This document shows, in pieces, positions 32,059 to 41,466 of a stretch of DNA of 64,000 bases. Source of the DNA: JBNAGF01 sp049801055 (GTDB taxonomy: Bacteria; Pseudomonadota; Alphaproteobacteria; Rhodobacterales; Rhodobacteraceae); assembly GCF_049801055.1 (NCBI RefSeq), contig NZ_JBNAGF010000015.1, positions 57,460-121,459 on the forward strand. The letters are read 5' to 3'. Both the position numbers and the translations under genes were made by a program. A model generated the notes under the pieces. It ran no database searches and had not been told where the DNA came from. It saw only the letters and a list, made by a program, of their open reading frames with translations. How positions within the stretch are numbered: position 1 is the first letter of the stretch; each line of letters opens with the position of its first letter.

Positions 32059-32721
32059 CTAACTGCGCGCGGTGACGTTGTCTTCTGCTGAATACAAAAA
32101 CGCTGTCGAACCAATGGTGACCCGAGGGTAAAGCTCATTGATATGGGCCATGACCATTCGAACGCAGCCAGAGCTGGCGCGGCCACCAATTGATCTGGAT
32201 TGCGGTGATCCGTGTATCCTCAGATATGTGTCACGCTGCCCGACGAACAAATAGATTGCGCGAGATCCTAGTGGATTTTGCGGACCCGGCTCCTGGCCAT
32301 TTTCGAATTCGGCGTATTCCGGGTTGCGCTCGATCATCGATTTGGTCGGTGTCCAGTGGGGCCACTCGACCTTCCGACGGATCGTGTAGGTCCCCGGCTC
32401 GTAGAGATTGCCGCGCGCAATCGCTACACCGTAACGCATCGCGGTACCGCCTTCCTCGATGTGATAGAGATACCGCGCGACCGCATCGACATGAATGTCG
32501 CCGGGTGTCAGACCAGGCCGGGCTTCAACCCGACGTGGCAGGAAGCGCGGTTGCAATCCCCATGGGTTCGAAGTCTCGAGATCGAAATTTGTAGGCGTCA
32601 CCTGCGCATCCCAAGCCGACTTTTGCGATGTCGTTGGCCATGTACTGGCAAAGACAGGGTTTGAAATTGGCGCGGAGAACAGAGCTGCGCTGGTCGCGAT
32701 GAAATGGCGTCTTGTTAACAT
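32059..32721 (-). CDS. L,D-transpeptidase (YkuD family) with twin-arginine-like signal
   Basis: 220 residues from ATG 32721; MLTRRHFIATSAALFSAP looks like a twin-arginine signal and decides the start. The YkuD domain shows LYHIEEGGTAMRYGVAIAR, WTPTKSMIERNPEYAEF, NPLGSRAIYLF, HGSPQSRSIGGRASSGCVRM with the catalytic His and Cys (about residues 176 and 190). It closely resembles the periplasmic enzyme at 53797 in architecture but not in sequence detail. A MerR-type promoter lies 60-90 bases upstream, so it belongs to the metal-responsive set. Confidence 0.9.
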   Translation of the reverse strand: MLTRRHFIATSAALFSAPISNPVFASTWPTTSQKSAWDAQVTPTNFDLETSNPWGLQPRFLPRRVEARPGLTPGDIHVDAVARYLYHIEEGGTAMRYGVAIARGNLYEPGTYTIRRKVEWPHWTPTKSMIERNPEYAEFENGQEPGPQNPLGSRAIYLFVGQRDTYLRIHGSPQSRSIGGRASSGCVRMVMAHINELYPRVTIGSTAFLYSAEDNVTARS

Positions 32722-32779
32722 TTTGAACTTGTCTCCGTCGTGACAGTCATCTGGCCTCGCGCAGGCCATTTACGTTTTT

Positions 32780-32810
32780 TCGATACAACCTACACCTCCT
32801 AGAGCTTCAA
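32780..32810 (-). promoter_or_regulatory. MerR-type promoter of an L,D-transpeptidase gene
   Basis: On the minus strand: -35 TTGAAG (32810-32805), a 19-bp spacer and -10 TATCGA (32785-32780). The spacer begins CTCTAG - GAG - GTGTAG, matching the cadA pattern (CTCTAG - TTG - CTGTAG) with a few changes. Confidence 0.7.
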
Positions 32811-33006
32811 GAAAATAGTTCACGCCACACGGTTTCGTGTGCGCAGAAAAGCTTCTCGATTTTATTGAATGCCGAGAATCGAAAGTAGCATTGATCAATC
32901 GAATAGGAATTGTCTTTCCGTTGGATAGGGCTCTATCTATCATGGATCCTTAGGGTCAGGTCGTTCACTGGTCGACCTAACGGCGCGAGTGTGTCACCGT
33001 CTTGGA

Positions 33007-33648
33007 ATGGACAGATATTTCACGCTGCAAATGTCCAGCGCTCAGTTTCTCAAGAACGTCCTGTTGTTCAGTCTCGCAGCGTTGCTCCCGATCCTGTTGA
33101 TTTACATTTTGCTTGCTCCGGGCTTTGCTCCGGCCCTCGCAGCAGGCGGACCAGCGCTTGTGCGATTTCTGAGGCAGGTCGTTACCAATGGATTGCCTGT
33201 GATTTTTGTCGTGAATTATGTCAGCTTCTTTCTGTTCGCTTTGACGCAACAACCTGATCGTAAACATCGAGATCCAGCGGTTTTCGTGTTGTTGGATCTG
33301 TCGATCCGGGTTGTGCTCTTCCTCAGCCTCCATGCCCTGATCTACGTTTTATCCGCGGATTGGTTCGGTTCGTTCGGAAGTAGCCGCGCGACCGCGTTGA
33401 GCGTGGTGGCGCCGACGCTGGCGCGCTCTGCTTTCTTTGAAAACATCTCGGGTGTCTATCTCTACGCCACGATGGTGAGCGCGTTGCCTTTGTATGTGTC
33501 AGCGATCAACCAGTCGTCGAGCCTGCGCCCACTTGTCGGTCTCTTTCCACAGAAAACCGGCGTGGTCGTGTTCGCTCTGCTCACTCTCCTGCTGGCAGTG
33601 GTATCATTGACCCTCGTCGCGGAACTCATCGCGCATCTGCAAGGCTAG
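33007..33648 (+). CDS. Hypothetical polytopic membrane protein
   Basis: 213 residues from ATG 33007. Five hydrophobic segments can be seen (about residues 16-36, 56-76, 90-112, 130-160 and 183-207). No metal-binding cluster or known motif was recognised. It is convergent with dsbB (33645), overlapping its stop by 4 bases, and stands alone on the plus strand. It may be a channel or sensor, but nothing in the sequence shows that. Confidence 0.6.
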   Translation: MDRYFTLQMSSAQFLKNVLLFSLAALLPILLIYILLAPGFAPALAAGGPALVRFLRQVVTNGLPVIFVVNYVSFFLFALTQQPDRKHRDPAVFVLLDLSIRVVLFLSLHALIYVLSADWFGSFGSSRATALSVVAPTLARSAFFENISGVYLYATMVSALPLYVSAINQSSSLRPLVGLFPQKTGVVVFALLTLLLAVVSLTLVAELIAHLQG

Positions 33649-34160
33649 GTCGCCGGATAGGGACTTTTCGAGCGGGGGTTGCGCATGTGTTGCGCAAGGG
33701 CGACCAGCCAAAGGCCCGCAAGTGCGGCGCTCCAAAGCGCGTTCCAACTTGCCATCGACAGGGTCAGAAATTCCCACGCAACTTCGTCACACATCACCAG
33801 CGTTGATGGTCCTCTGGTCGCTGACGGAAGAAGATCAGCACCCGATAGGTTCGACATATCGAGCCCTGAGCCTGTGCAAGAGGTCGGCCCTTCCCACCAG
33901 TCCCGTTCGACGCCGGTGTGAAAGAGACCAAGGGCCGCAGTTGTTGCTGCCGAAGCAGCACCGACCACCAAGAGCGGCAAGACGGGCAGGCCGATGAGCA
34001 AGAGCAGACCAACACCCATCGCAACACCATGAGGATATCGTTGCCAGAGACACATCGCGCAGGGCGCATAGCCTAATGCCTGAAACACGAAAGCTGCCAT
34101 GAGCAACATTGCCGATCCGGCCGCAGCGACTGCGCCAATTTGCTTTGCTGATGCCGTCAT
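33645..34160 (-). CDS. dsbB: DsbB-type disulfide oxidoreductase (cus side)
   Basis: 171 residues from ATG 34160, chosen for the GAAGGAGAA site upstream. Four membrane helices; the first loop has YAPCAMCLWQRYPH and the long second loop has SCTGSGLDM and VMCDEVAW, giving the two DsbB cysteine pairs. It lies 97 bases downstream of cusF on the same strand, so it may be read with the cus operon and serve the several DsbA-like proteins encoded nearby. Confidence 0.9.
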   Translation of the reverse strand: MTASAKQIGAVAAAGSAMLLMAAFVFQALGYAPCAMCLWQRYPHGVAMGVGLLLLIGLPVLPLLVVGAASAATTAALGLFHTGVERDWWEGPTSCTGSGLDMSNLSGADLLPSATRGPSTLVMCDEVAWEFLTLSMASWNALWSAALAGLWLVALAQHMRNPRSKSPYPAT

Positions 34161-34257
34161 GGGTTCTCCTTCGATATTGATGCGGAGCATCTCGCGCCAT
34201 TTGTGGTCAGGGATGCCGCGATCGTCAGCCCGAAGACTGCAGACCGCGGCAAACCCA

Positions 34258-34599
34258 TCAGTTCGGCATGATGGCCCCAATGGCGTACATGCCGTCTTCG
34301 CCCTGGACCAACATCAACGTGACTTCGTCTCCAGCGGCCACGTCACCCATCATTTGGGCGTTGTCGAGGACCGGCAAATCCATGGTCATGGCGGGCCAGC
34401 CGATTTCGGGAATGGGATCATGGCTGACATTGGCCGTACCCTCATCAATGGAGTTCACGACGGCCTTTGTGTGAACCGCGCCCTCCATTTGTGCGTCGGA
34501 CATGGGCATGTTCGAATGATCCATGTTGTGGTTCATTTGCGCGAAGCCCACGGATGTGGAGAGGGCAAGTATCGCAAGTGTTGAAGTGAGTTGTTTCAT
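34258..34599 (-). CDS. cusF: CusF-type periplasmic copper chaperone
   Basis: 113 residues with a signal peptide (cleavage near GFA-QM), a Met/His-rich lead (MNHNMDHSNMPMSDAQM), then the CusF fold with all four Cu(I)-site residues in SHDPIPEIGWPAMTMDL (His, Trp and two Met). CusF hands Cu(I) or Ag(I) to the CusBA pump. It follows the cusA gene by 33 bases. Four further CusF-like domains are fused to the CusB protein of the same operon. Confidence 0.92.
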   Translation of the reverse strand: MKQLTSTLAILALSTSVGFAQMNHNMDHSNMPMSDAQMEGAVHTKAVVNSIDEGTANVSHDPIPEIGWPAMTMDLPVLDNAQMMGDVAAGDEVTLMLVQGEDGMYAIGAIMPN

Positions 34600-34632
34600 C
34601 GGAATCTCCCTGATGATTGGATAAAGGTGGTG

Positions 34633-37600
34633 CTATTCAGCAGGCACAGCATCACTGGGCTGCGGAACGGGGTTCGTGATTTCACGGTTCACGCGTCGGA
34701 GCGCGAGCCGCTTCCAGATCACGAAGATGGACGGGATCACAAAGAGTGTGAGCAGTGTGGCAGTGACCATTCCCCCAATCATGGGAGCGGCGATCCGCTG
34801 CATGATCTCGGAGCCGGTCCCAGTGCCGTACATGATCGGAATAAGGGCTGCGAAGATCGTGGCGACGGTCATCACCTTCGGGCGCACCCGCAACACAGCA
34901 CCTTCGAATACTGCTTCTTCGATATCGTCTTTTGTCAGTTTTCGCGTTTCTGATTTTGCAAGGCTGCGCCGTTTTTCCCAAGCAAGGTTGAGGTAAAGCA
35001 GCATGACAATGGCGGTTTCCACCGCGACGCCCGCGAGTGCGATGAAGCCCACAAGGACGGCAATTGAGATATCAAAACTGAGATACCACAGGAACCAAAC
35101 GCCGCCGGCCAGTGCGACCGGAAGGGCTGCAAGAATGATACCGACTTCAATCACCCGGTTGAACGCCAGAAAGAGCATCAGCGTGATTATGAGAAGGGTC
35201 GCTGGCGCAACGATGGCCAGCCTTTCCTGCATGCGCTCAATATATTCGTACTGACCCGACCATGTCAGGGAGTAGCCGGATGGCAGACTTACCTCCTCTG
35301 CCACCTTCTCCCTTGCCTCGGCGACATAGCCCCCAAGGTCGCGACCCGTGATGTCGATGAAGACAAAGCCTGTGCGTCGGGCATTTTCCGAGCGGATCAT
35401 GCCTGGGCCGTCTACGATACGGATGTCGGCAAGAGCGCTGAGCGGCACCTGCGCGCCTGACGGTGTCACAACGGGCAGGTTTTCGAGGCGCTCGGGACTG
35501 TTGCGCCATGCCTGGGGATAGCGCAGGTTGATCGGGAAGCGCTCCAATCCTTCGACAGACTCAGACACCTGCATGCCGCCGATGGCTGTTTGCACCACAT
35601 CCTGCACGTCTCGGACGCTCATCATGTAGCGGGCCGCGGCATCCCGATTGACGTCAATCTCGATGAACCTTCCGCCGATCGGTCGTTCGGCATAGGCTGA
35701 TGCGGTCCCGTCGATGTCACCGACGGCGCGCTCCACCTCGATGCCGATCTCAGTGATGACCTCGAGATCCGCGCCTGAAATCTTGACGCCCACCGGGGTG
35801 CGGATGCCCGTGGCCAGCATGTCGATGCGGTTCTTGATCGGCTGAATCCAGACGTTTGTGACGCCCGGGACCTGGACGATGCGATCAAGCTCGTCCCGTA
35901 TCTTTTCCATCGTCATGCCGGGACGCCATTCGGCCTCGGGCTTTAGCTGGATCGTGGTCTCGACCATCGTCAGAGGAGCCGGATCCGTGGCTGTCTCTGC
36001 GCGCCCGACCTTGCCGTGCACGGTCTCGACCTCCGGGACGGTCGCGATCAATCGATTGGTCTGCTGCAAGACCTCCCGCGCCTTGCCCGTGGAAATGCCA
36101 GGGTAGAAGCTTGGCATGTAGAGGAAATCGCCTTCGTTCAGCTCAGGCATGAATTCCGAGCCAATGCGCTGGTAGGGGTACCACATTGAGGCGACCAGAG
36201 CCCCCGCCAGGATCGTCGTGGCCCAGGGCCATGCGATGGCGGCATCAAGGAATGGCCGATAGACAAAGACCACGATCCGATTGAGAGGGTTTTTGCGCTC
36301 GGGCAAGATGCGGCCGCGCACAAAATACCCCATGAGGACCGGCACCAATGTGATGGAGAGGATCGCGGCGGCCGCCATGGCATAGGTTTTTGTATAGGCG
36401 AGCGGCGCGAAGAGGCGCCCCTCCTGGTTCTCCAGCACAAAGACCGGTAGGAAACTGACCGTGATGATCGCGAGGGAATAGAACAGCGCGGGGCCAACTT
36501 CAGAAGCGCATTCCTGCACGATCCGCCATCGGTTTTCGGCGGTGAGTTTTTCCTTCTCCAATCGCCTGTGCATCGCCTCGATCATGACGATTGAGGCATC
36601 GACCATTGCGCCGATCGCAATAGCGATCCCGCCAAGCGACATGATGTTGGCATTCACGCCCTGCGCTTTCATCAGGATGAAGGCGGCGAAGATGCCGAGG
36701 GGCAGGGACAGCAGGATGACGAGCGAGGACCGCAAATGCAGGAGAAACGCCGCACAGACCAACACGACGACAATGAACTCTTGCGTCAGTTTCTTTTGGA
36801 GATTTTCTATCGCCCGTTCAATGACGCCGGAGCGATCATAGGTCGTCACGATCTCGACGCCGTCCGGCAGGTTCACGCGCAACTCGTCGATGCGGGCCTC
36901 GACCGCCTTGATGGTCGCCAGCGCATTCCCGCCCCATCGAAGTATGACAACGCCGCCGACCGCATCGCCCAGCCCGTCAAACTCCCCTACCCCACGGCGC
37001 ATTTCGGGGCCAAGCCGAATGTCAGCCACATCTCCCAGCGTCAGCGCCGCGCCGCGCTCGTTGATCATCAGGGGTGCGCTCGCGAGGTCTGAGACCTCGT
37101 CGACATAGCCTGACGAGCGCACCATGAACTCGGCTTCGCCCATTTCGATCACACTGCCGCCGGTCTCGCGATTGGCGGCCTGAATGGCATTACGCAGCTG
37201 AGCAAGCGTGATGTCGTAGGCGCGCAGCTTGTTCGGGTCGACAACGACCTGATACTGCTTGACCATGCCGCCGATGGTAGCGACTTCCGAGACCCCATCC
37301 ACCGCCTGCAATTCATATTTCAGAAACCAGTCCTGCAGCGTTCTGAGCTGTGCCAGGTCATGGTTTCCGGTTCGATCAATCAACGCATACTGGTAGATCC
37401 ATCCGACACCAGTCGCGTCTGGTCCAAGCTGAGGAGAGACGCCTTCGGGCAGGCTGCCTGTGATCTGGCCGAGATATTCCAGCACCCGGGATCGCGCCCA
37501 ATACAGGTCCGTCCCGTCTTCGAAAACGATGTAGACAAAGCTGTCGCCAAAAAAGGAAAAGCCACGCACGTCCTGCGCGCCGGGCACGGCCAGCATTGCG

Positions 37601-37812
37601 GTGGCGAGCGGATAGGTGATCTGGTTCTCGACGACCTGGGGTGCCTGTCCGGGATAGGGCGTGCGCACGATGACCTGAACATCCGACAGGTCCGGGATGG
37701 CATCGACCGGGGTTTCCCGGATCGCCCAGATACCGACAGCTCCCATCATGAACGCGAGGACCAGGATGATGAACCTATTGGCGATGGAGCCTTTGATGAT
37801 GGCGGGGATCAC
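34633..37812 (-). CDS. cusA: CusA/CzcA-type heavy-metal RND efflux pump
   Basis: 1,059 residues, the standard size. Twelve membrane helices with two large periplasmic loops; the HME-RND signature GAMVDASIVMIEAMHRRLE at about residue 400 carries the proton-relay Asp, and RDLGGYVAEA and SGQYEYIERM lie in the second loop. With CusB and an outer membrane channel it exports Cu(I)/Ag(I) from the periplasm. Its start overlaps the cusB stop by 4 bases. No outer membrane factor gene is in the window, so a chromosomal TolC-like protein would be needed. Confidence 0.93.
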   Translation of the reverse strand: MIPAIIKGSIANRFIILVLAFMMGAVGIWAIRETPVDAIPDLSDVQVIVRTPYPGQAPQVVENQITYPLATAMLAVPGAQDVRGFSFFGDSFVYIVFEDGTDLYWARSRVLEYLGQITGSLPEGVSPQLGPDATGVGWIYQYALIDRTGNHDLAQLRTLQDWFLKYELQAVDGVSEVATIGGMVKQYQVVVDPNKLRAYDITLAQLRNAIQAANRETGGSVIEMGEAEFMVRSSGYVDEVSDLASAPLMINERGAALTLGDVADIRLGPEMRRGVGEFDGLGDAVGGVVILRWGGNALATIKAVEARIDELRVNLPDGVEIVTTYDRSGVIERAIENLQKKLTQEFIVVVLVCAAFLLHLRSSLVILLSLPLGIFAAFILMKAQGVNANIMSLGGIAIAIGAMVDASIVMIEAMHRRLEKEKLTAENRWRIVQECASEVGPALFYSLAIITVSFLPVFVLENQEGRLFAPLAYTKTYAMAAAAILSITLVPVLMGYFVRGRILPERKNPLNRIVVFVYRPFLDAAIAWPWATTILAGALVASMWYPYQRIGSEFMPELNEGDFLYMPSFYPGISTGKAREVLQQTNRLIATVPEVETVHGKVGRAETATDPAPLTMVETTIQLKPEAEWRPGMTMEKIRDELDRIVQVPGVTNVWIQPIKNRIDMLATGIRTPVGVKISGADLEVITEIGIEVERAVGDIDGTASAYAERPIGGRFIEIDVNRDAAARYMMSVRDVQDVVQTAIGGMQVSESVEGLERFPINLRYPQAWRNSPERLENLPVVTPSGAQVPLSALADIRIVDGPGMIRSENARRTGFVFIDITGRDLGGYVAEAREKVAEEVSLPSGYSLTWSGQYEYIERMQERLAIVAPATLLIITLMLFLAFNRVIEVGIILAALPVALAGGVWFLWYLSFDISIAVLVGFIALAGVAVETAIVMLLYLNLAWEKRRSLAKSETRKLTKDDIEEAVFEGAVLRVRPKVMTVATIFAALIPIMYGTGTGSEIMQRIAAPMIGGMVTATLLTLFVIPSIFVIWKRLALRRVNREITNPVPQPSDAVPAE

Positions 37813-40004
37813 TGTGTGACGCTCCCGTCGAGGGCCACATCAACAATCGTCATCGAGAAATCGGGATTGCGGTGCAGCAATAGCGTGAGATCTGTCCCAA
37901 CCGGAAGCTGCGTTGGATCAAGTGCATCGTCCAGAGCGAAGTCCATGGTCATGCCGGGCATGCCGATCTCCCGCATGGGTCCGTGTGTTACGTTCGCCGT
38001 GCGCGCCGTGGCATCTACGCTGTTGATTTTGCCTGCAACTTGCATCGGCGGTGTCGCGGGCTCTGCCGCGGACAAAACCATATTCATGCCATCCGGCCGG
38101 GAAAAGGTAAGCGTCATTTCCGCTCCGGTTGCGAGACTGGCCAGATCAAGGGCCTCATCAACGGCGAAATCCATGGTCATGCCGGGCATGCCAATTTCTT
38201 TCATGGGCCCATGTGTGATCGTGGCCATGCCCGTGTCGGCATTGATGGCTTCAATCGTGCCCGCAACAACAATCGCGGGCGCGGACTTCATCGTCGCCAT
38301 TTCCGGATCAGCGGTTTCAGCCGGGTCTGACCCCTCGGCGCGCACCGCAATGATTGAGAACATACCGCTTTCATCAGCGGCGAGGTCAAACTCGATGGGC
38401 TGATCAATCGGTACGTCGCCAAGTTCGACGCCGTCTACAGGTAAGTCCATGGTCATCGCAGGCCAACCGAGTGCCGCAATCGGCCCGTGTTCAAGGGTCA
38501 GTTTGCCGTCTGGCGTCACCGCTTTGGCCAAGCCTGTGCCGGTCGCGGCCACGCCGTCGTCAGGGCTCAATTCCAACAAGCTGAGCAAACCGTCAGCGCC
38601 GCGAGCTGCGGTGAAGGCGACTTCCGCCCCCTCTTCTAGCCGATCAAGCGCAACATCCGAACGCACCGGAAACTCCGATGTCATCGCAGGCCAATCCAGA
38701 CTGATCAGCGCGTCATGGCGCACGGTCGCAATGCGATTTTCGCGATCAAGAGAGACAAGGACGCCTTTGCCCATGGCGGGCTCGGCATCGGTTGGTGCCA
38801 TGCGCATGAAGCCTGCGCTGAGCGCGCTTTCGCTGTCGATCAGGAACTGAGCGGAGGCGACCACCTCTTCACCGGGTCCCAAGCCCTGAAGGATTTCGGT
38901 CCGCCCACCCTCGCCGAAGTTGTCGCGCAGGCCGGTGGTGACGAGCCTTGGCCTGAATGTGCCCTCGCCCGTGGCAAGAATGACCCGCTCCGCCGCACCC
39001 GTCCGGATCAGCGCTTCCGACGGGACTGTCAGGACCGTTCTGCTCTCGTTCGGGGTTAGACTGACACTGCCAAACATGCCGGGGCGGAGCACGCCGTCCG
39101 AGTTGTCAAAGCGCAATCTGACCGGCAGCGTTCGGGTCTGGGGATCGAGCTCGGGGTAGACATAGTCGATCTCGCCTTCGAAAATGCGTCCCGGCAAGTG
39201 TTCGAACCGCGCGACGGCGCGCATGTCCTCAGAAAGCCTTGCGATATCGCGTTCGAAAACGTCGACGATCAGCCAAACCCGACTGAGGTCGGCCACCGAA
39301 AACGCAAGAGTCCCCGGTTGAAGATACATGCCATCCGCGGCGTTCAAGGCGATTACGACGCCCTCCTGTGGGGCTTCGATCTGAATATTACGAACGAGTT
39401 CGCCGCCAGCCTCGATGTCAGCCACCTGGCGTGCGGACATGCCGTGGCTCATGAGTTTGCTGCGCGCGGCCTCCAGAATGCGTGGATTCCCATCTTCGAC
39501 CGCACGGACAAGGTCGCCCGTTGCCGCGGCTATGAGAGGTGAAAACAGCTCAAAGAGCACCTGCTGTTCAGACACCCTGTCGCCAACGGCGCGCACTTCC
39601 AGTCGTTCGATCCATCCCTCGACACGCGTGTGCACGTGGCTGGTGAGGTGCTCGTCATAGCCGACAAACCCCACCGTTTCGATCCGTGGTGCCACATCCG
39701 TCATGCGCGCAATGGCAGTGCGTACCCCGATGGCATTGATTTCCGCTGCGTCCAGCGAAACTTCTTGCGGGTCCCCGGAGGATTCCTGTCCCGCATAAAC
39801 GGGGACCAGATCCATGCCCATGGGCGACTTTCCAGGCCCGTCCCTGCGGAAATTCGCATCCATGGGGGCGACCCAATAGAGGATATCCGGGCCTGCGGAG
39901 CCAGCTTGCTCTGCTGGGTTCAGGTAGATCCTCTCAAGATAGACGCCTCCCGCCAGGCCCCCCGCCAGAGCCAGAACAGAAAGCGCCGCATATCGTCCGC
40001 GCAT
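37809..40004 (-). CDS. cusB: CusB-type membrane fusion protein with four fused CusF-like domains
   Basis: 731 residues from ATG 40004 (GGAGG upstream). The order is: membrane anchor; heavy-metal-binding domain YWVAPMDANF...KSPMGMDLVPVY (about 43-70); the usual hairpin, lipoyl and barrel domains of an adaptor (about 85-405); then four CusF-like domains at about 411-485, 486-556, 579-653 and 654-731. Cu-site residues: domain 1 has RHDALISLDWPAMTSEF (second Met replaced by Ser), domain 2 EHGPIAALGWPAMTMDL (complete), and domains 3 and 4 THGPMxEIGMPGMTMDF (Trp replaced by Met). Typical CusB has about 400 residues; one fused CusF is known, four is unusual. Confidence 0.9.
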   Translation of the reverse strand: MRGRYAALSVLALAGGLAGGVYLERIYLNPAEQAGSAGPDILYWVAPMDANFRRDGPGKSPMGMDLVPVYAGQESSGDPQEVSLDAAEINAIGVRTAIARMTDVAPRIETVGFVGYDEHLTSHVHTRVEGWIERLEVRAVGDRVSEQQVLFELFSPLIAAATGDLVRAVEDGNPRILEAARSKLMSHGMSARQVADIEAGGELVRNIQIEAPQEGVVIALNAADGMYLQPGTLAFSVADLSRVWLIVDVFERDIARLSEDMRAVARFEHLPGRIFEGEIDYVYPELDPQTRTLPVRLRFDNSDGVLRPGMFGSVSLTPNESRTVLTVPSEALIRTGAAERVILATGEGTFRPRLVTTGLRDNFGEGGRTEILQGLGPGEEVVASAQFLIDSESALSAGFMRMAPTDAEPAMGKGVLVSLDRENRIATVRHDALISLDWPAMTSEFPVRSDVALDRLEEGAEVAFTAARGADGLLSLLELSPDDGVAATGTGLAKAVTPDGKLTLEHGPIAALGWPAMTMDLPVDGVELGDVPIDQPIEFDLAADESGMFSIIAVRAEGSDPAETADPEMATMKSAPAIVVAGTIEAINADTGMATITHGPMKEIGMPGMTMDFAVDEALDLASLATGAEMTLTFSRPDGMNMVLSAAEPATPPMQVAGKINSVDATARTANVTHGPMREIGMPGMTMDFALDDALDPTQLPVGTDLTLLLHRNPDFSMTIVDVALDGSVTQ

Positions 40005-40080
40005 AGAAACCTCCAGTCGCTGACGCTCCATGCGTCAGGCAAAACGAACCAATGCCCGCTGATACGCAGGCGGTGACGTT

Positions 40081-40473
40081 TCAGGAGAGGCGGGGTGGAC
40101 GGTCGGGTGCGCTCAGTGTCAGAGAGCTGGACCAGCGTGGAAGGACGTCAACAGCATCGCTCGGCTGCGGGTCGTGTGTCGATGCATCGACACCGTCATG
40201 TTTCGCATCGATGTGGCAGCACAGAGCCGTGTGGCAGTCGCTGCCGTGCAAGACTTGGGTCTCGGGCTGCGATGCGTGCATCGCCGAATGGACATGGGTC
40301 ACGTCCATTTGGTTACTTGCGGTGTGCGCGAGGCTCATTGCCTGGTGGCCGCTGTGATCATGATGAACTGCAGCTGCTGTGCCGGCCATAGCCATGACTC
40401 CGGGCATAACCAACGCAATGCATAGGCTGAGCACGGTTGCGAACCGCAGGAAATATGAGACACCTGACACCAT
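40081..40473 (-). CDS. His-rich secreted protein upstream of cusBA
   Basis: 130 residues with a signal peptide (about residues 10-32) and a His-rich mature part: AAVHHDHSGHQAMSLAH, VTHVHSAMHAS, SDCHTALCCHIDAKHDG. Fourteen or so histidines and several cysteines suggest metal binding; the TALCCHIDAKHDG cysteine pair recalls small copper-binding proteins. It precedes cusB on the same strand by 77 bases and probably opens the cus operon. The family is not recognised. Confidence 0.65.
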   Translation of the reverse strand: MVSGVSYFLRFATVLSLCIALVMPGVMAMAGTAAAVHHDHSGHQAMSLAHTASNQMDVTHVHSAMHASQPETQVLHGSDCHTALCCHIDAKHDGVDASTHDPQPSDAVDVLPRWSSSLTLSAPDRPPRLS

Positions 40474-40531
40474 TGTGACGCTGACGTAGCTTTGTTCACA
40501 GGGTGCGGCAAGAACTTCGCGCGAGAAGATT

Positions 40532-40547
40532 TGTATCGGAATGTAAA
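40532..40547 (+). promoter_or_regulatory. TGTA-N6-TGTA direct repeat, copper two-component-type site
   Basis: TGTATCGGAATGTAAA lies between the His-rich/cus operon (minus) and the dsbA-like gene (plus). The identical 16-mer occurs at 48919-48934. Half-sites spaced 10 bp apart fit an OmpR-family response regulator, here most likely the CusR-like protein at 55939. Confidence 0.65.
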
Positions 40548-40624
40548 GTTGACGGCGGGAAAAGGCCCACGGTAGTCGGAGTAGCGCATGATTATTTAGT
40601 CAACGAAGTTGGTCCCTTAGCGAA

Positions 40625-41407
40625 ATGGATGCAAAAAAGCGGTCGACCCTTCTCACGATAGCCGCCATCGGCATTGGCTATGTTGCTTTGAGGAACCTCC
40701 CTGCCTTGTTGCCGGAAACGCTGGAGCTCGAACCTCTCGATCAACCGGCTGGATTTAGAAAGTACGTTGCGGGCGAAACGTCGGGCGGGTTTGACCCCTT
40801 TGTGGGTTTGGGCACCACGCAGAGTGCCGACGTGACAGCGCAGAAAGCTGCGGCGTTGAAGAGAGTGTCAGCAGACCTGTGTGATGCACTCTATGGTGAA
40901 CTGAACGCTACGGCATCTATCGTGCCGCTCGCCTCTTTCTCAGATTACTATTGTCCGTTCTGCCGGGTGCAGACAAAGCGCCTGGCGGGCATGACAAAGA
41001 ACATGCCAGACCAGGTGGCCGTTGCATGGCACGAGCTTCCGCTGCTCGGCGACAGTTCGAACCTGGCCGCCAAGGCCGCGTTGGCGGCCAAACGACAAGG
41101 GGCTTATGTCACGTTCCATGAGCGATTGATGACGACCCCGTTTCAGGCATCAGAGGAGTATCTCGTCCGCTTGTCGGATGATCTCGGTGTCGACAGCGCA
41201 CAGTTGATCGCCGACATGAACAGCGCCGCGATTGCGCGAGAACTCGAAAACAGCGCGGCCCTTGCCCGTGTGTTTGCCTTTGTCGGGACACCGGCGCTCG
41301 TGATCGGCCGCACCGTCGTCCAAGGCCAGATCAGCGATAAGATGATCCGACAAATCATCGATCTCGAACGCGAGGAGGGTTGGGATATTGCCTGTCGTTC
41401 AGCATAA
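40625..41407 (+). CDS. DsbA-family thiol oxidoreductase
   Basis: 260 residues with an N-terminal membrane anchor (about residues 8-24), then a 70-residue spacer and a thioredoxin-fold DsbA domain with the active site FSDYYCPFCRVQT (about residue 117) and cis-Pro segment FVGTPALVIGRTVVQGQ. It is the first of three plus-strand genes (dsbA-like, rhodanese, dsbD/scsB). The unusual spacer between anchor and domain may act in contact with DsbD. Confidence 0.88.
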   Translation: MDAKKRSTLLTIAAIGIGYVALRNLPALLPETLELEPLDQPAGFRKYVAGETSGGFDPFVGLGTTQSADVTAQKAAALKRVSADLCDALYGELNATASIVPLASFSDYYCPFCRVQTKRLAGMTKNMPDQVAVAWHELPLLGDSSNLAAKAALAAKRQGAYVTFHERLMTTPFQASEEYLVRLSDDLGVDSAQLIADMNSAAIARELENSAALARVFAFVGTPALVIGRTVVQGQISDKMIRQIIDLEREEGWDIACRSA

Positions 41408-41466
41408 TGCGGTGTCGGCGCGGTCTTTCTCGCGACCCGCCGTAGGCGGCGCACTCTGGGTGCAAG

